NCBI GenBank assembly: GCA_026398435.1
Contig: JAPLSW010000044.1
Span: forward strand, 27,603 to 70,512
Direction: 5' to 3'
DNA length: 42,910 nt
Source: Chlamydiota bacterium
GTDB lineage: Bacteria > Chlamydiota > Chlamydiia > Chlamydiales > Rhabdochlamydiaceae
Part shown: in pieces, positions 1 to 5,892 of the stretch
How the letters are laid out: every line of letters starts with the position of its first letter
Position numbering within the stretch: position 1 is the stretch's first letter
Notes under the pieces: generated by a model
Database searches by the model: none
Seen by the model: only the letters and a program-made list of their open reading frames with translations
Told to the model about the DNA's origin: nothing
Made by a program: the position numbers and the translations under genes

Positions 1-248
1 AGTAAGGGCTGGATAAATCCCCAAACAACCAGTAGAAACAAAGTAGAAAATGCGGATGGAGAAAATTGGTTTAGCAGAGCCCCTCCTCCTTTAAGTCCTA
101 TAAAGAAGAGTAGGGAAATGGTTAGGAATATTTTTATTTTTTCCCGGTAAAAAAATGAAGTTTTGCCATTGGAGATCAGTATTCCAAGTCCAAATGATAA
201 AATGGGAATGGATGCTAAGTTGCTAATTAATAGATTTAATATATTCAT
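1..248 (-). CDS. SbtA-like sodium/bicarbonate symporter, N-terminal part (runs off window)
   Basis: This is the first 82 residues of an integral membrane protein that continues beyond the window edge. It starts at an ATG whose complement lies at 246-248, 13 bases after the stop of the upstream gene. The visible part is hydrophobic, with an N-terminal helix followed by a charged turn (residues 34-39, YREKIK), a second helix, and the motif GLKGGGAL at residues 51-58. That motif and its spacing match the start of the SbtA (DUF897) family, sodium-dependent bicarbonate transporters best known from cyanobacteria. Transport of bicarbonate is inferred from the family; only a quarter of the protein is visible, so other use is possible. 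The gene order suggests co-transcription with the DUF6671 gene and control by the divergent LysR protein. Confidence 0.6.
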   Translation of the reverse strand, partial: MNILNLLISNLASIPILSFGLGILISNGKTSFFYREKIKIFLTISLLFFIGLKGGGALLNQFSPSAFSTLFLLVVWGFIQPL

Positions 249-261
249 TTTATACTTGTTT

Positions 262-1107
262 TTAGGGGTTGCAAAATTGACAGTATTGGGGGTCTGCGTT
301 CCTTGTTTCAGGATTCACTTCGATTTTATATTCACATTTACAGCAGCTATAGACCTCTTTTAAAGGTAGTTCTGTTGGCGCTCCACAGGCGATACAGCTA
401 AGTCCCTTTATTTTGCTTACAATCCCCCAGCCAGGGATATCACATGCGGGACAGGGAGTAGAAAGTCGAAGTGCCATATCTTTTGCAAGCTCACCGATTG
501 CCTTCATTCGAGTTGGATTCATGTGCGCGCGCATATCGGTTTCCACCCACACCTTTTGATCGGGTGATTCCTTTAAGCAATTTGCATAAGCGATATCTAG
601 ACTTTCGAGATTTTGGATTCCTTTATAAAGAAGTCCGTTGTTAGCTTTATTATTTGGACGTAAAATAAGACCATGAGAAGGAAATAGTGCTTTTTTTCCA
701 AATGCAAGTAGTTCGTCTCTATTAGAAACCGATTTTGCAGAAAAATTGGTTTCTAAAAATACCCTAGAGGTCATCAGTTCAAATCCAAGGACTTTATCTC
801 TAAAAAATAAAATTTCATGATCGGCGTAAGCAAAAGGGATAAATGGGTAGGGACCGAAACTTCCTTCGCTTGCGATTCCTAGCTGGGCATTTTCCTCGAT
901 CATGCCTCTATAACATTTTTCTTTTGCACATGCAGAGGGGGAGAGTTCTCTTTCAATTTCGCCGGTAAAAGTTCCTAGTAAATCGGTATTGATTTTCGCG
1001 GGGATCACTTTGCATCCCAAGAGACTTTCAAACCAAGGGGCGATAGCTTGATCTTTTTCATGCATACTTGCTAAAGAGCAGAATTGATTAGTGTATCTTA
1101 AGTTCAT
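262..1107 (-). CDS. DUF6671 family protein with C-terminal cysteine clusters
   Basis: A 281-residue soluble protein of unknown function. The stretch around residues 190-215 (MRAHMNPTRM followed by an amphipathic helix) and the following CPAC...GWG motif are typical of the DUF6671 family. The last 65 residues contain nine cysteines (about positions 219, 222, 238, 241, 255, 256, 258, 276, 279) in CxxC pairs, suggesting two zinc-ribbon-like sites. No signal peptide or membrane segment is visible. It is 13 bases upstream of the SbtA-like gene on the same strand and 160 bases from a divergent LysR regulator. I infer a small operon for inorganic-carbon handling, but no reaction can be assigned. Confidence 0.7.
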   Translation of the reverse strand: MNLRYTNQFCSLASMHEKDQAIAPWFESLLGCKVIPAKINTDLLGTFTGEIERELSPSACAKEKCYRGMIEENAQLGIASEGSFGPYPFIPFAYADHEILFFRDKVLGFELMTSRVFLETNFSAKSVSNRDELLAFGKKALFPSHGLILRPNNKANNGLLYKGIQNLESLDIAYANCLKESPDQKVWVETDMRAHMNPTRMKAIGELAKDMALRLSTPCPACDIPGWGIVSKIKGLSCIACGAPTELPLKEVYSCCKCEYKIEVNPETRNADPQYCQFCNP

Positions 1108-1267
1108 TTGATTTCTCGGCTGGTAATTTTTTTTGCAAAAGTTAAACTATTGTATATAAAGTTTTTGCAATATCTGCTGTTATTGTCGCTTTTCTATTGA
1201 TGAGGATATTAGAAATGGTTAGTATAAGGGAAATTAATAATATTAATGACCTTGATAAGGAAGTCTT

Positions 1268-2119
1268 ATGAATGAATTTTCTTTAGAGTGCTTTATTGCA
1301 GTAGCAGAGTTGGGTAGTTTTACTAAAGCCTCCGTGAGGGTTAATAGGACCCAGTCGGCTGTAACGCAGCAGATCAGCAATTTAGAAAGGAAATTAGCCG
1401 CTGTTTTATTCTATCGAGAAAAAAAAGTGACTCTCACAAAACAGGGGGAATTATTTTTACCTTATGCTCTTCGGATATATGGGTTATACCAGGAACTCGT
1501 AGATCGCTTTAAAAATCCAGAGCTTGATGGAGAGGTCCGCATTGGTGTGCCGGAAGATTTTGCGACTCTTTTTCTTGCAGATGTTCTGGTTAATTTTTCT
1601 CGTATCCATCCTCGGATTTCTCTTAATGTTAAGTGTGATCTTACTTTAAATTTAATGAACCAGTTTAAAAATGGACTTCTTGATTTAGCGATCGTGAAAT
1701 TGAGCTCCCCAGAGGAGTTTCCTTATGGCGTTGAAATATGGAAAGAACCTCTTGTCTGGGTGGGGAAATCAGAAGCTCTTGATCTTATAAGCAAAGAGGG
1801 GACTCTTCCCTTAGTTCTTTCTCCTGAGCCTTGTGTATACCGTGCTAAAGCAATCCAGGCTCTAGAAAAAGAGAATCTCCGATCGAGGATTGTTTATACA
1901 AGCCCAAGCTATGCGGGGATTATTGCCGCTGTTAAAGCAAATATGGGAATTACTGTTCTGCCAATCACTATGATTCCCGATCAACTGGAGCGAATTATGA
2001 GCCCCATGCTCCCTATCCTTCCTGACATTCATGTATCACTCCTAATGCAGAGAGAAAAACATAGTGATGTCACTGAAAATTTAAGCCAGTTCCTTTTGAA
2101 AAAATTACTGCGTAGGTAG
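1268..2119 (+). CDS. LysR-family transcriptional regulator
   Basis: A 283-residue protein with the standard LysR layout: an N-terminal winged helix-turn-helix (residues 1-60, with FTKASVRVNRTQSAVTQQI as recognition region), a linker helix, and a substrate-binding-like effector domain from about residue 88 (GEVRIGVPEDFA) to the end. The length is slightly below the usual 290-330. The ATG at 1268 follows a good ribosome binding site (AAGGAAG). It is divergent from the DUF6671/SbtA-like pair across a 160-base gap, the classic LysR arrangement, so it probably controls that pair and itself. The effector molecule is unknown. LysR regulators are rare in Chlamydia, which suggests an accessory cassette. 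Confidence 0.85.
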   Translation: MNEFSLECFIAVAELGSFTKASVRVNRTQSAVTQQISNLERKLAAVLFYREKKVTLTKQGELFLPYALRIYGLYQELVDRFKNPELDGEVRIGVPEDFATLFLADVLVNFSRIHPRISLNVKCDLTLNLMNQFKNGLLDLAIVKLSSPEEFPYGVEIWKEPLVWVGKSEALDLISKEGTLPLVLSPEPCVYRAKAIQALEKENLRSRIVYTSPSYAGIIAAVKANMGITVLPITMIPDQLERIMSPMLPILPDIHVSLLMQREKHSDVTENLSQFLLKKLLRR

Positions 2120-2204
2120 GGGATCCTCTGATCCTACTCTGATTTATGGTGGAGATTTGAGCTAAGAACTGGTAGTCTTTTACTTTTTTAGCTCCGAGGC
2201 TTAC

Positions 2205-2879
2205 ATGGATTTTTTACAAAATACCCAGCTTGTTCTTTTAGATTTTGACGGTCTTCTTGTGAATACGGAAAATTTACATTTTCAAGCGTACCAAAGAGTC
2301 TGTGCAAATAGAGGATTTTCCTTACCTTGGGACTTTTTTACGTTTTGCTCTATCGCCCATAGAAGCTCTAGTGGCCTCAAAGAAAAAATGTACCATGATT
2401 TGCCTGCGTTATATGCCTTAGAGCCATCTTGGGAGGTTCTTTACCAAGAGAAAAAAACAGAATATATAAAGCTTCTTCAAGAAGGGGCAATAGACCTTAT
2501 GCCGGGTGTTGAGCGATTCTTACAATTTCTTGAGCAAAATAATATCAAGCGGGCCGTTGTGACTAATTCTCCCAAAGAACAAATCGATTTGATCAAAGAA
2601 AAAATTCCTTCTTTACAGACCATACCTCTTTGGATTACGCGAGAAGACTATAAAAATCCGAAACCTGCACCAGATGGTTATTTACAGGCTTTAGCTAAGC
2701 TTTTAGAGCCGGGTGATAAAGTTCTTGGCTTTGAAGATACTCTCCGTGGATACCTGGCTCTTGAAGCGGCAGGTGTGGAAGGTATTGTTGTCTCTGAGGT
2801 CTTAAGTGAAGAATTTAGGGCAGAGCTTATCTCTAGAGGTGCCAAAATCATCCCTTCTTTTGCAACTCTTACTTTTTAA
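2205..2879 (+). CDS. HAD-superfamily phosphatase (phosphoglycolate phosphatase / beta-phosphoglucomutase-like)
   Basis: A 224-residue HAD hydrolase. Motif I is DFDGLLVNTE with nucleophile Asp13 and acid/base Asp15; motif II is VTNSP near residue 122; motif III/IV are KPAPDGYLQA and GFEDTLRG near residues 157-182. A helical cap domain sits between motifs I and II. The substrate is probably a small phosphorylated sugar or glycolate. In C. trachomatis an equivalent phosphatase gene (CT464, from memory) sits beside truA, as here. The two genes converge and their stop codons originally overlapped by four bases. The last ~150 bases of this gene are repeated at 3724-3876 as part of a 290-bp duplication, but this copy is the intact one. 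Confidence 0.82.
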   Translation: MDFLQNTQLVLLDFDGLLVNTENLHFQAYQRVCANRGFSLPWDFFTFCSIAHRSSSGLKEKMYHDLPALYALEPSWEVLYQEKKTEYIKLLQEGAIDLMPGVERFLQFLEQNNIKRAVVTNSPKEQIDLIKEKIPSLQTIPLWITREDYKNPKPAPDGYLQALAKLLEPGDKVLGFEDTLRGYLALEAAGVEGIVVSEVLSEEFRAELISRGAKIIPSFATLTF

Positions 2880-3016
2880 GGATAGAATACTTTTACGAGA
2901 AATAGGCCGTGAGGAAAAGCGGCTTTGCCGGCTTTGCTTCGATCTTTTGCAGCAAGGATCGAAGAGATATCTTCAGGAGATCTCTTCCCTTCTGCAACTT
3001 CAAGTAGTGTTCCTGT
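2727..3016 (+). repeat. 290-bp direct repeat, copy A
   Basis: This block recurs at 3724-4013 with a constant offset of 997 bases and only a handful of mismatches (clustered near 2840-2855 and at 2977). It contains the 3' end of the HAD phosphatase and, on the other strand (2876-3016), a dead copy of the 3' end of truA. Left of 2727 and right of 3016 the two copies diverge abruptly. Confidence 0.95.
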
Positions 3017-3018
3017 TA

Positions 3019-3150
3019 GGTATTAAGTCATCAAGTTATTCATTGGCTTCTCGCATAATGCGTGACGCAATCAAGGCGAAACTTATTAAGCCTTATGGGG
3101 ATGAAGTCGGTTCTGGAAAAGGTGCTAGTTATATTCCTTTTTGGGCGTGA
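3019..3150 (+). pseudogene. C-terminal remnant of an AlbA_2/RecG-like ATP-binding protein
   Basis: Directly after repeat copy A an open frame encodes about 43 residues ending in a stop at 3148-3150. It reads like the winged-helix tail shared by AlbA_2/AAA_4 (RecG-related) putative regulators: a segment SLASRIMRDAIKAKLIKPY and the terminal motif SYIPFWA. The rest of such a gene (normally 400-500 codons) is absent, so this is the debris of a gene brought in with the duplication. It is in frame with an unrelated upstream open stretch by chance. Function is lost. Confidence 0.55.
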
Positions 3151-3723
3151 ATTGATTGTGCACGAGTTGCTTGTTTTTGTCGTTGTTTAGTTCATAAACT
3201 GTTTAAAATCAATGATTTTGAATTGTGCACGGATTGTGCTCCAAGGTTCGTTCTCTTTAATGTAGATCTTGTAAGTGAAGCCTCCCCTAAGGTAAACCCT
3301 TAGGGGCTTCCTGAAAGAGATCAGGGAGTACTTCACCAGGCCATGGATATGAGACTTTAAATATCCATAGACGATATGACAGAAATTAGGCCCCTTGCAA
3401 TGCCGACTCAGTTGCAAGCTCTGCGGATTATGGTTAAACAAAGTGAGAGGAGCAATAGTGCCATAATCGTTAAACCTGTCGCTATCCGGCCGAGAGTAAG
3501 TCGGATTGAATAGTTTATCTCAAAGCTATTCATACGCATTACCTGCGCCTCAGGGGAACTGTTTTATTTTAGCAGTTGTACTGGGGCATTTTTAACTGCA
3601 TAATTCATCCGAAGGACTAAAGATCCATCGGTTTTCTAATGTCATTTTGTATAAAAGAACTTATAGGGATGATAAGAACATTTAAGGCTGCGATGGTAAA
3701 GGGGGATTCCAATGGCATTATTC
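3151..3723. other. Unassigned inserted DNA between the two repeat copies
   Basis: No convincing gene is visible. A minus-strand open frame of 84 codons (3187-3441) has no recognisable family and no ribosome binding site. The segment contains a strong stem-loop at 3277-3310 (arms TCCCCTAAGG and CCTTAGGGG with flanking GAAG/CTTC) and another palindromic stretch near 3507-3532 (GAATAG...CTATTC). It appears to be foreign or degraded DNA that entered with the 997-bp duplication unit. Confidence 0.5.
3277..3310. repeat. Strong inverted repeat (hairpin) in inserted DNA
   Basis: The arms GAAGCCTCCCCTAAGG and CCTTAGGGGCTTC can pair around a short AT-rich loop, with a one- or two-base bulge. There is no T-run on either side, so it is not a standard terminator. 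It may be a mobile-element end or a small RNA structure; nothing in the sequence decides this. Confidence 0.5.
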
Positions 3724-4013
3724 GGCTTTGAAGATACTCTCCGTGGATACCTGGCTCTTGAAGCGGCAGGTGTGGAAGGTATTGTTGTCTCTGAGGTCTT
3801 AAGTGAAGAATTTAGGGCAGAGCTTATCTCTAGAGGAGCTAAAATTTTCCCTTCTTTTGCAACTCTTACTTTTTAAGGATAGAATACTTTTACGAGAAAT
3901 AGGCCGTGAGGAAAAGCGGCTTTGCCGGCTTTGCTTCGATCTTTTGCAGCAAGGATCGAAGAGATATCTTCAGGAGCTCTCTTCCCTTCTGCAACTTCAA
4001 GTAGTGTTCCTGT
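3724..4013 (+). repeat. 290-bp direct repeat, copy B
   Basis: Second copy of the block at 2727-3016. Here the truA end is the functional one, while the phosphatase end (3724-3876, plus strand, reading FGFEDTLRG... to its stop) is a headless duplicate. The near identity of the copies indicates a recent tandem duplication or the integration of a circular molecule by single crossover. Confidence 0.95.
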
Positions 4014-4619
4014 GATGTTTCTAACCATCTTATAGAGAAATCCTGTTCCTTCAAATTCGAGCCGCACTCCTCCCTCTTCTTCAATCACATCGAGCTTGCG
4101 AAGGGTACGTACCGGATCTTTAGCTGCACTTCCTTTGGTTTGGTTGTTGGCAAAAGAGCTGAAGTCACGGGTTCCAGTAAAGAGCTTTGCAGCCTCTTTC
4201 AGAGCATCGAGATTGATCTTTTGCTGGACATGCAGGGCATATTTCCTTTTAAAGGGATCGAGAACGGGGTCTAGATGGATCCTGTAGTGATAGATTTTCC
4301 CTGTCGCATCAAATCGTGCATGGAATGTGTCCGGCGCCTGTGAAAGATCTAAAGCCCTAATCTCTTTAGGGAGGAGGGCATTTAAGGAAAATAGGACCCT
4401 TCCGGTATCGATTGGCTCATCGGTGGTAAAGTGGGCAACCTGGCCCAGGGCATGTACTCCAGCATCGGTCCTGCCAGATCCTATCACTTCAGATTTTTGA
4501 CGAGTAAGAATGGTAAGAGCTTTTTCTAAAAGGTCTTGGATGCAGATGCTATTGGGCTGGCTTTGCCATCCCCCATAGGATGTGCCGTCATAGGCGATGA
4601 GTAGCTTATACCTCGGCAT
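3873..4619 (-). CDS. truA: tRNA pseudouridine(38-40) synthase TruA
   Basis: A 248-residue pseudouridine synthase that isomerises uridines at positions 38-40 of tRNA anticodon arms. It has the N-terminal LLIAYDGTSYGGWQSQP start, the catalytic motif SGRTDAGVHALGQ with nucleophile Asp52, the FHARFDATGKIYHYRI segment near residue 105, and the C-terminal FLYKMVRNITGTL motif. Length is normal for the family. Its start overlaps the end of ispD by 14 bases, so the two are translated from one message, as in C. trachomatis (CT462-CT463 order, from memory). Its last 141 bases are duplicated at 2876-3016 in a non-functional copy. Confidence 0.97.
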   Translation of the reverse strand: MPRYKLLIAYDGTSYGGWQSQPNSICIQDLLEKALTILTRQKSEVIGSGRTDAGVHALGQVAHFTTDEPIDTGRVLFSLNALLPKEIRALDLSQAPDTFHARFDATGKIYHYRIHLDPVLDPFKRKYALHVQQKINLDALKEAAKLFTGTRDFSSFANNQTKGSAAKDPVRTLRKLDVIEEEGGVRLEFEGTGFLYKMVRNITGTLLEVAEGKRAPEDISSILAAKDRSKAGKAAFPHGLFLVKVFYP

Positions 4620-5292
4620 GCATCTCTTCCCATAGCGCTAAAGCTATAATAAGGTCATCCGGAGTTGTGATCTTGATATTGCGCTCAGATGAGGGGACGA
4701 TCTTGGTGGGGATTCCAAGCAATTCGGCTAAGGCTACATCGTCAGTTGCGATAATTTTTGTTTTTTCCGCATAGGCCATGCCTTTTCGGAGCAGATCGGT
4801 AGAGAGTACCTGTGGAGTTTGCATCTCCCAAAGAGTTGATCTGTCGAGAGTTTTTTTTACAAATCCAAGGCTATCTACTTCTTTGATGGTGTTTTTTGCA
4901 GGAGTTGCAAGGGCTGCCGCCCCGTATGTTATTCCATAGGCCAAAACACTGTGGAGCAATTCTTCTGTTAAAAGAGGTCTTGCGCTGTCGTGGATACATA
5001 CAAAGTCTGCATTTGGAGAGGTTTGGAGTAGACCCTCTGCGACAGATCCTTGTCTTGTTTTTCCCGGATTTGCAAAGCGGATCTTTTCGCTTGCATAGTC
5101 AGAGAATTGATTTCTTTGTTCTATGTCACAGACGATGATCACTTCACTAATCTGATCACAAGCAAGTAAAAGATCTAAGCTGTAATGAGCAATTTTTTTT
5201 GACTTGAAGGTACAAAATTGCTTAGGAATTGCTTCTCCAAAACGGGAGCCGGTTCCCCCAGCAAGAAGTAGGGCAGAAATATAGTTTGTCAT
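4606..5292 (-). CDS. ispD: 2-C-methyl-D-erythritol 4-phosphate cytidylyltransferase IspD
   Basis: A 228-residue enzyme of the non-mevalonate isoprenoid pathway that joins CTP and methylerythritol phosphate. The nucleotide-binding loop LLLAGGTGSRFG is at residues 8-19 and the PKQF motif at 23-26. HDSARPL near residue 100 and TDDVALAELLG near residue 184 carry the conserved Asp residues of the family. It overlaps truA by 14 bases. Chlamydial IspD is known to group with the plant plastid enzymes. The upstream 90 bases to the SWIB gene probably hold its promoter or are read through from SWIB. Confidence 0.96.
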   Translation of the reverse strand: MTNYISALLLAGGTGSRFGEAIPKQFCTFKSKKIAHYSLDLLLACDQISEVIIVCDIEQRNQFSDYASEKIRFANPGKTRQGSVAEGLLQTSPNADFVCIHDSARPLLTEELLHSVLAYGITYGAAALATPAKNTIKEVDSLGFVKKTLDRSTLWEMQTPQVLSTDLLRKGMAYAEKTKIIATDDVALAELLGIPTKIVPSSERNIKITTPDDLIIALALWEEMHAEV

Positions 5293-5382
5293 AGCAGTAA
5301 ATTGAATTTTTTAAAGGGGATATTGTACTAGAATCCGAGGCAGAATGCAGCAAAAAACTGCATCTGCCTGTAGGAGGGAACC

Positions 5383-5643
5383 TTAGGAAAGATGCTTGCT
5401 AACGAGTTTTGTCATTTCAAACATGTTTATCGATGTTTTCCCAAGAACTTTTGCTAGTTTGTCATCAGGATTGATAAAGCGTTTGTTTTTAGTGTCTTGG
5501 CAGTTATTTTCTTTGATATATGCCCATAGTTTCTTTGTCACTTCTGTACGTGGTAGAGGTCCTTTTCCTACGACTGCTGAGAGCTCTTCGCTAACTTTCA
5601 TAGGCTGCATAAATTTAGATTCTGCTGCTAGTTGCTTAGCCAT
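5383..5643 (-). CDS. SWIB/MDM2-domain protein
   Basis: An 86-residue protein consisting almost wholly of a SWIB domain (motifs MKVSEELSAVVG, PRTEVTKKLWAYIKENNCQD, KRFINPDDKLAKVLG and INMFEMTKLVSKHL). SWIB is a eukaryotic chromatin-remodelling domain. Among bacteria it is largely a chlamydial hallmark, either free-standing as here or fused to topoisomerase I, and it is thought to act on chlamydial nucleoid structure. The start at 5643 has an ideal ribosome binding site (AAGGAG, 6 bases before ATG). It lies upstream of ispD on the same strand, matching the C. trachomatis neighbourhood CT460-CT462 (from memory) with the intervening gene missing. Confidence 0.95.
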   Translation of the reverse strand: MAKQLAAESKFMQPMKVSEELSAVVGKGPLPRTEVTKKLWAYIKENNCQDTKNKRFINPDDKLAKVLGKTSINMFEMTKLVSKHLS

Positions 5644-5892
5644 TGGTTTCTCCTTATAAATTTGCGATTGAAATCCTATCCAAAATGTTATTCACGGTTC
5701 GGAATAGATAATCGAGGGTGTTTAGTACTTTCCTCGAAGGACAATTTGTATCTTCCTATAGATATTATAGTCAAAAAAAATCGTTGCATGAGCGTTGTTT
5801 TATCATGTAAGGGGGGGGGGCCTTAAGCATTTTCTTGCCTTTTAGCTTAAGGCCATGGCAATGTAACCTCTTATTTAAACGTTGTAGGAATT
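5644..5892. promoter_or_regulatory. Divergent intergenic region with G10 tract and hairpin
   Basis: This 249-base gap must contain the promoters of the SWIB gene (leftward) and of the UGP3-like gene (rightward). It contains an uninterrupted run of ten G at 5811-5820. Overlapping its last two G is a perfect 10-bp inverted repeat, GGCCTTAAGC at 5819-5828 and GCTTAAGGCC at 5845-5854, around a 16-base loop. There is no T-run after the hairpin, so it looks like a leader structure or operator rather than a terminator. The G-run is of the type that changes length by slippage. Confidence 0.6.

Noticed and set aside
3187..3441. 84-codon open frame on the minus strand in the inserted DNA
   Set aside because: No ribosome binding site, no recognisable family, and it spans a strong hairpin; treated as non-coding debris.
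3441..3723. Structured RNA or group II intron core in the insert
   Set aside because: No domain V-like hairpin, no reverse transcriptase and no conserved RNA motif could be read.
5396..5659. 87-codon plus-strand frame opposite the SWIB gene
   Set aside because: It is the antisense shadow of a well-supported SWIB gene with a perfect ribosome binding site.
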